A stretch of 64,000 nucleotides of DNA, taken from assembly GCF_030272615.1 (NCBI RefSeq), contig NC_081408.1, positions 67,499,546 to 67,563,545 on the forward strand, in the 5' to 3' direction. A program made the translations under genes and the position numbers. The notes beneath the pieces were generated by a model, which saw nothing but the letters and a program-made list of their open reading frames with translations, was not told where the DNA came from and ran no database searches. The stretch is from Cryptomeria japonica. Taxonomy: Eukaryota; Streptophyta; Pinopsida; Cupressales; Cupressaceae. The stretch's first letter is position 1. Each line of letters begins with the position of its first letter. Below are positions 47,760 through 59,413 of this stretch, one piece after another.

Positions 47760-47793
47760 ATTTATATATATATATATATATACCTATGAAAAA

Positions 47794-47824
<31 letters not shown>

Positions 47825-47873
47825 AATATATATATAAATATATATAAGTATATTTTATATATATATATTTTTT
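47760..47873. repeat. AT-rich microsatellite cluster in the gypsy 3' LTR
   Basis: Several (TA)n runs broken by single bases. Probably the unstable edge at which the two LTRs came to differ. Confidence 0.85.
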
Positions 47874-47889
47874 TAAACTAGCGAAAAAA

Positions 47890-48235
47890 ATTAGTATGCA
47901 TCGAGGGTAACGGGGTTTGTAGGACCTCTGCAGAGCTCTAGCCACACAGGGGGCACAGCCCCTATGCAGGCTATGACTCTCACAAAGGCCGTAGCTTTTG
48001 TGTGGGTCGTGACCCTCACAGGAAGCCTCGATTCCCTGTGCAGATCGTGCTCCGCACAGTGGACCGTGCCACTGTGTGGGCCACTACCCCCACAGTGGGG
48101 CGACCCACCGGTGGAGCTGTGTGCACCACCATGCCTGACCTTCCCCAAAACTACTGCCCATTTTCCATGGCCGCCATCGTGGACACCATTTGGCCCTGCA
48201 CAAACCGAAACAAAAAAAAATAGTAAGAAACCCTA
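47890..48235. other. GC-rich island in the gypsy 3' LTR
   Basis: About 350 bp with GTGGGCCACTACC, CACAGTGGGGCG and similar words between AT microsatellites. Frames on both strands span it but none shows a domain. It is missing from the 5' LTR. Similar in kind, not in sequence, to the island in the LARD LTRs. Confidence 0.7.
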
Positions 48236-49106
48236 GCCCAGTTAGGGCTAGGGTAGAAAGTGGTTAATAAGAAAGATAAAATAAAATATGAAAGACTTAT
48301 TTATAACATAAATAAGGGTTAGGGTTTGCATGGGTTAAACTCTTTTGATTTAATATATGTTATTATATATATATATATATATATAAATATAATATTATTT
48401 GTATTTATATATATAGTTGTATATATATTCGAATATATTTATATAGGGGGAGATGTTTCAAATTAAATATTAGCGAAGTTAATATTTAATTTTAAATTCA
48501 AATAGTTTTTGAGGTGTTATGAATTAAATATTTGAGATATAATATTTAATTTCAATTAAATAAATTTAAATGTTTTAAATTAAACAATTAGGGAATTTTA
48601 TTTTAAATGTAAATTATTGGGCTAAAGGGTTTAATTTTTAACTCTACTAGACATAGATGCATGTGATTAAACTTTATTGAAAAATATTCATTTGCGAATA
48701 TAATCGACCCTTTAGTTGATTTAGTTCAATCTACTAATTAATTATTGCTAAGTAAAATAAAGACACTTATAAAACTAATTGCTAGGACTAGTATAATTAG
48801 ATCCTAAAACCAATGAATGGATATTGGAGATTAATCTTTTTCTATGTTAATTAATTGATTTAATTATTGATTAAGAGCAATGCGACAATAAAACTATTCA
48901 ATTAGAATTCCGCATTTAATTTTAATTATTTTTTATTACTTGAGCTAGTAGATAAAGTTAACTCTAAACATAGTTAAGACAAAACATGTTATAGCATTTT
49001 ATATTTGTCAATTTAAGGTTTAAGTTGTGATTTAAAAAAAATAAAAAAATAAAAAAATAAAAAAAATTATCCTGTTCTTTCCCTAAATTTTGGGCATGAC
49101 AAAAAA

Positions 49107-50367
49107 CTTAAAATGAAAACTTAGAATATAATATCTTCAAGGCTCATTTTCTATGTACATACATAGAATGCAAACTTAGAAATATGAAATGCAAACATGC
49201 AGTGACTATAACACTATTTTCGCAATCAACTAGGAATAGAAAAATCGAATAAAATCTCAAATACAAAATAGAGACTGACAATATTTTCTTCTATTAAATA
49301 TGGAGATTACTTTTAGAAAATGAAAATTAATTCAAACTCACAAACTAAAACAAACTACTGATTACAAATCTATTTGTAGTATTTTAGAGTTTCTCTCAAT
49401 CAAAGCATCTAGAGCTTCTTTGAGCTCTATAGCTCACATGTTGCTCACTTGGAACTATAAAATGACTAGATAAATCACTACTCTCAACACAAACAAACAT
49501 GATAATTGTCGTTACACAACTAAGAACATTACTTGAATCACTGAAAGTTGAGAAACAAACCTCTACTGCTACTAGACAAATTGACTTTGACTTATCTCTA
49601 ACTTGGGAATGCCATTGACTTTCTATTTATCTAGGCTACACAAATTTCCCTCTTCTCATTTAAATTTTAAAATCACCTATCAACATAAATTATCTATAGA
49701 CAAATAACTCTAATTGCAGCAACATCAAAAGAAAGTGGTAGTTTGAGATCCTAATGAGCTACTGGAAAACTTCAGATTCCACTTAATCTTAGTAGCTACT
49801 AACAGGGCAGGTGTGCACATGAGTGTAGGGAGGTGTAGGAGAAAATGAGTTTCCAACAAAATGCTTGATATTACTCTCAAGATTATATAAATGTGATAGC
49901 TCATGTAACTAACTAAATATAAGATATGCACAAACTTTATGGCACTATTAAACCTATCATGCATACAAACTGATAGAGCATCGATAAGAAGAAGCATAAG
50001 ATATTCAACATAATATAGAAGCAAAGAAAGCCAATCTTTCTTTAAATTATGGAAAATAGAGTCATATATTAGTTGAATGTTAAAAATCCCTAATATATTC
50101 TAAATAAGGGGTGAATGTACATAAAATACCTCTTCATATCCATTGCTATTTCCTTTCCTTATCTTTGATTAGCTTGTGAAATAAAGATCACATGTAGAGT
50201 CAATCAATCTTTTAAACCGATGTTTCTATGGCGTTCATGAGATCTTCAAAACAATATGATTTTACAAAAAATCCTTCACTATATATATATTTTGGCAACC
50301 TTTGTAGATGGTAATGAAAATTGATAGAGAAATATAATCTTTCTCAAATAAATATTATAGCCTCTAT
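49107..50367. other. AT-rich sequence, no gene seen
   Basis: About 1.26 kb between the gypsy element and the LINE, without a recognisable repeat end or domain. It probably continues beyond the LINE at 59090-59413. Confidence 0.5.
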
Positions 50368-50383
50368 AATATAGTCGAAGTAG
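50368..50383. repeat. LINE target-site duplication, left copy
   Basis: AATATAGTCGAAGTAG, repeated with one C/T change after the LINE poly(A) at 59074-59089. Confidence 0.9.
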
Positions 50384-50713
50384 GTGAAAAAAATGGCTTT
50401 GCAGGTTAACAACGACAATGATAGGTAGGTTAACAACGATAAGTGATTTGGCGCATGGGTAGATGTTGGTTGGGATGACCTGCCACACATGTCGCAGTGG
50501 GTGTTCTCCAAAGGACATTGGCTGGATAGGGCTCCGTTTCTACGAAGACATCGTAGAGAGTTTCAACCGGTATCAAAATATTTCTATTGTTTTCTCAAAA
50601 GGGTTCCACTGTGTGGAAGGGATAGCCCTAACAGGAAAAGATCATTTGGGTGAAGTAGAAAAAGGGGTGGGAAAGCATTATTTGATCATCACTCCTTCGC
50701 TAAAGTGGTAGCC

Positions 50714-52687
50714 ATGGGACTTTCAGTGGTGTCTATGGCATCAGGTTTTATTAAACAGCCGAATGGAGCTGGTGGCACAAGGGTATCTGGGCCTGCTAAA
50801 CAAATGGACACGAATGTGGCTATTAATGTTAATAATGCGGGAAGCTCACGCAGTAAAGAGCATGTGGAAACTGGTAACAAGGATCACTTTATTCCTTCGA
50901 AGGAGGTTTGGTTTCCTCGACCTTATTTTGATTTTTCTAGTTCTATTGTAGCCAATAGGGCTTCCAAGTTGCATTCTGTGGCTATTTTAGGGGAAATCTC
51001 GGGTCCTCTGACCAACTTATCCAAATTACATTCTAAATTACTCAAGCGTTGGCCTACTTTGGTTTGTTTTCCGTTGTTGTCCTCCAATTCATGTGTCTTT
51101 TTTTTTGAAACCCCCTGTTGCAAGGATGATGTTCTTAAAAGCTCATTCCATTGGTTTGGTAATGTTTTAGTTAGGGTTTCTATCTAGAAACCATTCTTTG
51201 TACCAGAATGGGTCAAACCTAACTCTCTTTCAGTTTGGTTTGGCTTGCCTCAACTTCCTTTTGAATTTATGGATCCAGAGATGCTGAAATCAATTGGGGA
51301 TAATTTTGGTTGTTTTCTAACATCTAAATCAATTCTTGAGGAAGGGAAGGTTTTGGTAAAAATATGTGTTCTGATTTCCCTGACTTCTGTATGCCCAATT
51401 TCTTGTAATATCAAGTCAAATGAAGGCATCTAGAAGCAACCTATTGTGAAAACGAAGGATGATCTGGTTCAAAATCTGATAATTGTGGATGCTCCTTTGT
51501 TTTTTGACTTTCAAAATGTAAAAACTAGGATAAACAATGAGGCTGATCAGAATATTTCTTTTACTCCTGTTCCACTCAAAGACTCTTCTCAGGTCTTGGT
51601 AGGGTCTATTTGTCATGGCAAGGAAGACCTAAACAATGTTGCCTAAATAAATAATAATAATCTTGCCAAAGAATCTCCTCAGGGATTAACTGGATCTGTC
51701 CGATATCTCAAGGAGGAACTTAACAGTATCGTTCTCCCTAATAGTATAATTGACACTATCGTTTCTGCAAATGAGGTGAACATCTCATCCCAGGGTTTGG
51801 GGAATGTGGGTCATGTTAAAGATGGCATTCCCAATTTTGGTAAACAGTTGGCTCTTCCTTTATTACATGAGTCTTTTGTTTGTTCTCTTAAGGAGGGGGG
51901 GTTGGATAGTAGTGTAACGGTTGAGGACATTAATGTTTTAGATCGATTGTCTGATCCTATTGCTACAACTGGGATAAGTGCTTTGATTGGGCCTAGCACT
52001 ATTAACCATGATGATGATTCTTTAATCAAACAAGTTAAAGAGTTGATAGATAATGAGCCTCCTAGGGATAGTACTAAACCTCAATCTCTGCATATTCTTC
52101 CAGATGATCACACGGCTCAGCTAGTTGAACAATTGCTTAAATCTAATAAATATTTTGTGGAAGATGAGGTCTCAAAAAAGGTAGTGTGCTCTATTGGGAA
52201 TGATCTGGATTTAATTCATAATAGTTTGTCTATCTCTCCTTCCTTAAATCCCTCTGAGGCCCCTATTATCTCCTCTTAGGATGATCCAAATAGAGTTGTT
52301 CTTCAGAAGGTGACCTTGTTGCATTTCTCATCTCCGGTAAAAACGCCCATTAAATCTTCTATTGCCTAGGTTCAGCTGAATTTCCTTAACACTATAGTGT
52401 CTCCTGGTAGGGGTAGACCTCCAAAGAGTCAAAAAACTCAGTTGGAAATTGATGCAGGTGTTCAACAAGTTCTATTGGCCTCTCCTGGTTTCAAGAAGGT
52501 GGCCATCTTGAATTTTGGGAATGGACAAGGTAGTGGATCACTCAAGTCTAAGAAAAGGTATGTTATTAGCCCTCCGGTTACTAGATCCGCTTTGGTCAAG
52601 AGAAGTTTACACAAAAACTTTGGGGAGAAATGTTCTTCTCCCTTTAATGAGAAGAGGGGAGTGTCAACCTCCCCTCGAATCCAATGA
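50714..52687 (+). pseudogene. LINE ORF1 (DUF4283-like RNA-binding protein)
   Basis: One frame runs from the ATG at 50714 to the TGA at 52685-52687, broken by five stops (51185, 51431, 51644, 52277 and 52367), most readable as changed TGG or CAG codons. The N-terminal third has KRWPTLVCF, SSFHWFGNVLVRVS and VWFGLPQLPFEF, the pattern of the DUF4283 fold common in plant LINE ORF1. The rest is low-complexity and polar. No CCHC knuckle was identified. The frame is also open a little upstream of the chosen ATG. Expected role: binding LINE RNA in the retrotransposition particle. Confidence 0.85.
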
Positions 52688-55600
52688 AGATTATATCATG
52701 GAATGTTAGGGGCTTAAATGCCCCTAGCAAGAGATGATCAAGTCTCAATTAGATTTGGTTAAGTGGGATTTAGGGTTACTTCAGGAAACTAAACTTTCAT
52801 CAGAAAAATTAGAACTTTTATTTTCTTCTTGGAAGAAATGGAATTTTTTTTCGTGTCCTGTTGGCGGGGCTTTAGGAGGTCTAGCTATGTTATGGAATGA
52901 TTTTGTAGTTGATGTAAAATTGGTTGCATCTGAGCCTAGCTGGATGTTGTCATTAGTCTCTTTTAGAGCCTCAAGGTTTAAAGTATGGGTGTTCAACATT
53001 TATGCCCCTTCAGGTATTTTGGCCAAATATGGGTTGTGGCAGGAACTTATTAGGGTGTCTTCCCCCATTAGGAATTCTTTTATCCTGTTTGGGGGAGATT
53101 TTAATGCAGTTTCAAATTTAAGTGACAAATTAGGGGGGATTTACCCAAATAAGAAATCCATGGATGATTTTAATGCATTCATTGTTGACATGTCCCTTCT
53201 TGATTGCAAGCCCAATAATGGTCTATTTACATGGACAAATATGAGGAAATTTTTTTCTCTAATTGTGGACAGATTGGATAGAATTTTACTCTCATAAAAT
53301 TGGTTTGATTCAAACATTGAGGTCCTAAATAGGCATGTCTTGTTGCATGGTTTGGGCTCTAAGGTGCTGGATGAACTCAGGTCTCTTAGGAGTGAACTAG
53401 AAGAAATCTTGGCTAGAGAGGAAGTGTATTGGAAACAAAAATCTCAGGAGCTTTGGCTAGCAGATGGTGATAAGAATACAAAAAAATTTCATGCTAGCAC
53501 TAAATTGAAAAGGGCTAGGAATAGGGTCTCTTGTATTCAGGATTGTCAAGGGAATATCTTGTTTGAGGATGAGGATATTTCTAAGGAAGAGGTTAAGGTT
53601 TTTAAGAATCTTCTTTCTTTGGAAAATATTGAGGATTCAAATAATATCTCATCTCTTATTCCTTCTCTGGTCTCTCCTGAAGATAATAGAATGTTAATGG
53701 CACCATTTTCAATAGAAGAAGTTCGGGGGGTTGTCTTCGCTATGAATCTTGATAAGGCTCCCAGGCCTGATGATTTCACTCCTTTGTTCTTTCAAAAATG
53801 TTGGGATTTTAGTGGTCAGGATGTCCTTTTGGCTTTAGTGGAAGCTGGGAGGAATAGGTCTATCCTCAAAGAAATGAACACTACCTTGATTGTTATTTCA
53901 ACTAAAAGGGATGATCCTAAAACCTTTGCAGATTTCCATCCTATAGCTTTATGTAACACCATTTATAAGATATTCTCTAAAGTAATTGCAATGAGGTTGG
54001 CTAAGTTATCACCAAGAATAATTTCCCTTCAGAAAGGAGGTTTTGTCCCTCATAGAGAAACTTCTAAAGGGGCTATAGTGGCACATGAGGTCCTACATTC
54101 GATTTCTACCCAGAAATCTCTTGCAATGATTCTTAAGTTAGACATGATGAAAGCCTATGATAGGGTTGAGTGGAAAGCATTAAAAATTGTCATGTCAAGG
54201 TTGGGTTTCTCTCTAGTCTGGATAAAATGGATTATGGCTTGCATTTCCTTTGCAAGATTCTCAGTTCTTATTAATGGACCCCCCTATGGTTTCTTTCACT
54301 CCTCTAGGGGTTTAAGGCAAGGGGATCTGATCTCACCCTTTTTATTTATTTTACTAGCTGAAGGTCTAAGTCGGGCAATTGGTTCAGCTTGTGAGAGTGG
54401 TTCATGGAAGGGCATTAAAATTCAGAATTTTGATCAGAGGATCTCTCATTATCTTTTTGTTGATGACACTCTTCTATTTGGTTGTGCATCCTTGAAAGAG
54501 GCTCAGGTTATTGACCAAGTGATTAAGGATTATGTAGCTTTTTTAGGTCAGAAAGTCAACGTCAAAAAATATAAGGTTTTCTTCTTAAATACTCATTCCC
54601 TGCTCTGGGATAAGCTTCAAAAGTTTTGGGGATTCCAACTTGGGGTTCTTCCCTATACTTATTTAGGTGTTCCTTTTTTTGCTAACAAGGTTAAGGTTAG
54701 TTTTTGGGATAAAATAGTTTCAGGGGTGTCTAAGAAAATTTTGGCATGGAACCACAAATGGCTTACCATGGCAGGGAAAATTGTGTTGATTAAGTCAGTC
54801 TTGAATGCGATGCCAACTTACTTAATGTCAATTCTGAAAGCTCCAAAGGAAGTTGTCGTCAATTTACAGGATACACTGAGGCCTTTTCTTTCGAACAACA
54901 ATAGGGATGGGAAATCTAGGATCCCTTTGTTAGCTTGGGATAAGGTTTGTCTTCCTAAAGAACTTGGGGGATCTGGAATTCGTAGCTTGGAAAATCAAAA
55001 TTTGGCACTAGGGGCCAAATTAGTGTGGAAATTATATGATAATCCAGCCTTCCTTTGGGCTAGAATCATGTTTGACAAGTATCTTTCTAATGGTGTTAGG
55101 GAGTCTATATTTTGAGCTGAGTCTCTACCTAAGGGGTCGACCATTTGGAATTTCATGGTAAAATGTAGAAGAGTTCTAATGCCACATCTTTCTTGGATTG
55201 TGCATAATGGTCTGAATGTTAGATTTTGGGATGATACTTGGAATGGTCATTGTCCTATGGATTCTATTAGACATTGGTCACCCTTGAAATCTATTCTTTT
55301 GGATAAATGGGGGGCCTACTTATCAGACTATTTCACTCTAGTTCATAATGGCAATATGATGATGGCCTAGTGGAAGTCGATTGATTTTCTTCCTATTAGT
55401 CCTAGTCTTAAAGCAGATTTTTATTCTACTCTTAGAAACAGAATAATCATCTTGTCTGAGCTCGATGATGAGCTGATTTGGACCAAGAACTCTACTGGAA
55501 AGTATTCAGTGAAAGATGGCTATAATTCCCTTATGACGGTCAAGGATCTCTCTTCTTGGCCTTACAAATTATGTTGGTATCCTACATGTTTGTCGAAGGC

Positions 55601-56638
55601 TGGAGCATTTACATGGCTTGTTGTGTAAGATAGGGTTCTTACTAGGATGAGATTGGATAGGATGGGCTTATCTGTTGTCTTCCCTTGTGTTTTATGTAAT
55701 TAGAATTTGGAATCGTCATCTCATCTTTTTCTTCATTGTGATTTTGCTTTAGGATGTTGGAATTGGTTCTTCAAGAAGTTAGGCCTCTCTTTTGTTACTA
55801 GTGGGGACCTCCTCTCACACTTCAGAGCTTGGCCTCTTTTGTTCCCTTATTCCTTTTATGCATGTCTTTGGCTCATAGCTCTATCGAACATTGTTTGGAA
55901 CATATGGTTAGAGATAAATAATAGGATCTTCAAAAAATCATCCACGTTGCTCTCTAATATATTACTTAAGATAGAGGCTTCTATCTTGGAGTTTGCCCTA
56001 TCATATATTCAAAAGAATTTAGATCATTTGACATCCTTCTCCCATTGGGATGGCATGATCACAAGAACATGGAAATCCCTGTCTATTATTCCCTCCCATG
56101 GGTAAGTTTCAAAGGGTATGGCTTCTAAAAACAAGAGAATTATGGCTACCTGGGTTCCTCCTCCTCCGGGTCATTATAAACTCGACTTTGATGGTGTTTC
56201 TAGGGGGAACTCGAGTATGGAAGGAGTTGGTATGGCTATTGTGGATCATAATGCAGTCTTAATATCGGCTCAATGTCATGCCCTTGGGTCTTAGTCAAAC
56301 AACTTTGCTGAATGTCAAGCTCTATCACTTGGGATTGACATGGCTATTTCCTTTGGGATAAAACATCTTCACATTTAGGGGGATTCAATGGTTTTTATCC
56401 AAAGTGTTTTGAATTGTAAAAGTAATTGTTTCCACTTGAAGTATTTAATTGACCATATTTTGGAGAAATTATCTTTTTTGATACCTATTTGTTTTCTCAT
56501 TGTTTTTGAGAGTTAAATAAATAGGCAGATTTCCTAGCTAATTTGGCAATCGACTCGGCTGCTTTTCATAAGATTGTGGAAAGAGATGACATTCCTCAAG
56601 ATGTCCTCCTTGAGTATATGCCTCTCCCCAAATATTAA
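52684..56638 (+). pseudogene. LINE ORF2 (endonuclease, reverse transcriptase, zf-RVT, RNase H)
   Basis: Starts MKIISWNVRGLN, the classic endonuclease opening; a 1-base loss near 52733 shifts into LGLLQETKL, FGGDFNAVS and DRLDRILLS. After a TAA the frame resumes directly with LEEILAREEVYWKQKS and WLADGDKNTKKFH, so the usual stretch between endonuclease and RT is deleted. RT: APRPDDFTP, FHPIALCNTIYKI, LKLDMMKAYDRVEW, SRGLRQGDLISPFLF and the active site FVDDT near 54462. Then YLGVPF, zf-RVT (CVLC...ESSSHLFLHC) and RNase H (LDFDGVSRGN, NFAECQA, GDSMVF, ADFLANL) with a second frameshift near 56495. Stop TAA at 56636. Confidence 0.93.
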
Positions 56639-57180
56639 TTTCATATGTTTGGAGCCTTTCCCCCACTTCTTTTTGAAGTATATAGATTATCCCCTTGGTT
56701 TAGAAGGTAATATATGTACTTCTTGAGGATTGGGGAGGCTGTAAGGCAACTGGTAATACATTATATTTAGTGCCTTCTCTTATCTTCATTTCTCACTGAA
56801 GTACACATATTATCCTCTCCTGAGTATAGTCTGTATCTATTCTTTTTGTGCCGACAGGAGTCATTTATTTCTATCTGCATTTGAAGTACTTATACATCTT
56901 TGTTCTTGGGGTAGATGTTAAAGTGTGTATTTCCTTGAGGTGTGGAGAGGTTTTGTTTTAGTGAATTCTATTATTTCAGTTACATATGTTTGGGAGATAT
57001 ATCTAGGTCAAGTAGAAGGATGGGGCATTTTTTATTGCTTTTAACTATGGGTGCTTGGTTTATCATTTGTAAATGTTGTTTTAAGCATGCCCTTATATTA
57101 TTCACTTTCAGACAAAAATATTTAAGTGGTTGTATCTTATTTTGGGTCATTGATGCATTATTTTGACATAGTTTATGTGT
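56639..57180 (+). other. LINE 3' region, first part
   Basis: T-rich sequence after ORF2. The ORF2 frame stays partly open (for example 56942-57166, 74 codons) but without a recognisable domain. Confidence 0.5.
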
Positions 57181-58431
57181 AATCCCAAACAGGGCCTGAG
57201 GCCTTTGCTTCCCCTATCCGGTTGGTCCTATGGAGTTTGGAAATTGTTTTTTATCATGCTTTACTCTTTGGTACCACTTTCAAGAGTTTTTGTTTCTTAC
57301 TCATTAGCAAAAAGCTTGTCTATGTATGGTGGCTAGAAGTTAAATCATAGGAATGCACTTCTATTTTTTCACCACAAGGTGTCATTATTGAGAGTAAAGT
57401 TTGCATGGTTTTGGGGTATGGGGGAGTTATTTCTCATATGTGGTTAATCCTTTCCTCATAAATTTTATAATTGGTTTTCTACCCTTGTTGATTGCATGAT
57501 TTGGTTTCTTCATGTTTTCATAACATGGCACAAGTTTTGTGATACTTTGAGTAATTTTGTTCGTGTGGATATCTTGAGTCATTAATTTGCTTGGCTGGTT
57601 TTATGCTTCGCATGGGCATTGCCATCATCATTTAGTAAGATGGTGGCTTTTTTTTTTGTCTTGTTTTTTTGGTATCGAGCTGGTTTGAAAAGATCATCAT
57701 TATTTGGTTGGGGTGGTAGCTTGGATAATGACATCATTTTTGATTAGTGTGTCATCCTCTCGTGGTTGTTTTTTTACTATCTTATGATGGCATTGGGTTC
57801 TTTAATTTTCCTCAGCTCTCCTAGCTTTGCATTTTCTTTTCTGATGGAATTAGTGGGTTATCGCATTCTATTGCCCCGCAAGCACTATGATTTTCAAGAC
57901 TCTTTTGTTTTGGACGATGAAAAGCTTGGGCGTTTGTTTCAAATTCATTCAGTGGATTTTTCTCTGGCTATTCGCAAAGTTCTGGGAAAGTGATGGCTTG
58001 TGGATAATCCAGGTTGTTTCCTTGCTGATATTGCATCTTGGTTTCTCATTGTATGTATGGATGTGCTTCTGGATTCTGCTATGGTTAGGGCAATTTGTGA
58101 TACATACTTCAACCCACACTTTTACTCTTCGGTTGATTTGGATAATGCTCTCTCTAATTACTGCTTTGATTTTGGTAATTTTGCATATGCTGGTTTTATC
58201 ACTCATTCTCAGTTATTATCCTCTTGGTGGCATGGGGAACTCCTTTCAGTGTTAAGGAATGGGCTAATATCTAACATATATGATAACACATTATTTGAAT
58301 TGGTAGCCCTTTTAGATCATATATCTCCAGATTGTCTAGCTACAACAGTTAATGTTTTTGCAGGATTGCATTTTCTCTTAGAAGCATTGTCTAATGTTCA
58401 AGCTTTGCTGGTTTGGATTCCTCCCATATAG
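57181..58431 (+). pseudogene. Candidate third LINE reading frame (ORF3), unknown product
   Basis: One frame has only five stops in 417 codons (57334, 57445, 57583, 57745 and 57991), and the last 146 codons are fully open. Some of the stops sit where a Trp or Gln codon would need one transition. The product would have several hydrophobic stretches (FAWLVLCFAWAL, LSWLFFYYLMMALGSLIFL) and a more polar C-terminal half (YDFQDSFVLDDEKLGRLFQ, WWHGELLSVLRNGLI). No family is recognised. T-rich, A-poor sequence lowers stop frequency in general, but the adjacent frame carries many more stops over the same stretch. It may be a decayed coding region or a captured sequence; it may also be chance. Confidence 0.4.
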
Positions 58432-59063
58432 ATGATGCCTCCTTCCTCTTTGCCATTAGAAGGGCCTAGCTCATGGCTCTCATTTACTTGATAGAATGAT
58501 CTTGGGTTTCTATTTTGAGTGTAATAGGTTTTTCTCGTAGGTTTTTTGAGCAGGGGTATGCTTCCATCTGGTTCTTTCATCCTTTTGGCAAGCAGTATTG
58601 TTATTCATGGGACATAAGGGGTGGTTTTTTCTACATGCTTGCTGGTCATTATGGTGTTGAGCGGGCGCTACCAAATCTTGTCAAGCAAGGAAGCGTGTTG
58701 TCTTCCCCTTTTCTACAAATTTATTTCTTCAAAATTCTTTTTTGGGTCATACGGAGAATGAGAAGCATCTTTGAAGAATCATGTAAGGGGAGGGTGTTTA
58801 TATCAAGTATGTAATGGGTCTATGGGGTTTTTTTTGGATGATGTCAGTTATATTCTGGTAAAGCTTTGTAATGAGAGGGTGATTAAACTCAGATTTGTAA
58901 TTGGGTATATGGGGATCTAAATTTTAGTTTTTTCTCTTTTTTGGGCCACAACCACAGGTTTTCTTGCAGGTTCTTTCCTACCAGTATGCCCTTTGAACCC
59001 GTTATGTATTTTCAAACTCTTAAACTTAATAAAATATAAGTTTAGTGGCTTGTCCACTTTTAT
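58432..59063 (+). other. LINE 3' region, last part
   Basis: A further open stretch of 99 codons (58515-58814) lies in another frame. The end (TTAATAAAATATAAG near 59027, then CACTTTTATC before the A-run) contains an AATAAA-type signal. Confidence 0.6.
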
Positions 59064-59075
59064 CAAAAAAAAAAA
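59064..59075 (+). other. LINE poly(A) tail
   Basis: A-run of about 12 after TTTTATC, merging into the right target duplication. Marks the LINE 3' end. Confidence 0.9.
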
Positions 59076-59089
59076 TATAGTTGAAGTAG
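59074..59089. repeat. LINE target-site duplication, right copy
   Basis: AATATAGTTGAAGTAG, one transition from the left copy at 50368. Confidence 0.9.
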
Positions 59090-59413
59090 ATCCATTTATT
59101 AGAAGTTGTCACCTATTTTTTAATGTTAAGATCATAATTAATAAAGAGAGTGGTATTGTTTCCCTAAATAATTTATGTCATTGTTGAAGAAATAAATAGA
59201 ATCCTCTTAATGTTAAGTGTTAAAACTTATCTGAAAATAGAAATTATACACTACCTTAAAATCATTTCGTGTTGCCAACAATTATGGTAGTAGTTTTAAT
59301 TTCACATGTACTAGGTTTAGATAATTTTAACCTTGTACAAGTTTGTGGTTGTTTCTATTTAAATTAATAAGTAATAAATAGTTCTATGATGGTATGATGA
59401 AAGAATAAGTATC
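59090..59413. other. AT-rich sequence, no gene seen
   Basis: Flank between the LINE and the copia D LTR, with no recognisable content. Confidence 0.5.

Larger units (their letters stand above)
30085..49101 (+). mobile_element. Ty3/gypsy chromovirus-like element carrying a nested copia
   Basis: LTRs start TGTGAGGCCCTA and end TTTGGGCATGACA; AAAAA flanks both sides (30080-30084 and 49102-49106). Internal order gag, zinc knuckle, protease, RT, RNase H, integrase, chromodomain is that of Ty3/gypsy chromoviruses. Without the 6.6 kb copia B in its 5' LTR the element is about 12.4 kb. Gag-pol lies in one frame from 40178 to about 43142 and, after a 1-base loss, in the next frame to 44967; otherwise it is broken by stop codons only. 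About 11 differences were counted in the first ~170 bp of the two LTRs, so it is older than the LARD. Confidence 0.92.
44978..49101 (+). repeat. Gypsy 3' LTR, 4124 bp
   Basis: Uninterrupted copy of the LTR. Compared with the 5' LTR it has about 0.9 kb extra (about 47757-48650) holding AT microsatellites and a GC-rich block. Short frames that recur in both LTRs (for example 38232 and 46456) have no domain. AAAAA follows as target duplication. Confidence 0.92.
50384..59073 (+). mobile_element. L1-type plant LINE, ~8.7 kb, apparently full length
   Basis: Flanked by a 16 bp target duplication and ending in a poly(A) of about 12. Contains a short 5' leader, a DUF4283-like ORF1, ORF2 with apurinic endonuclease, RT, zf-RVT and RNase H, and an unusually long 3' region of about 2.4 kb. 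The RNase H at the end of ORF2 is a known feature of many plant L1 lineages. Decayed by stops and at least two 1-base frameshifts, plus an internal in-frame deletion in ORF2. Confidence 0.93.
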
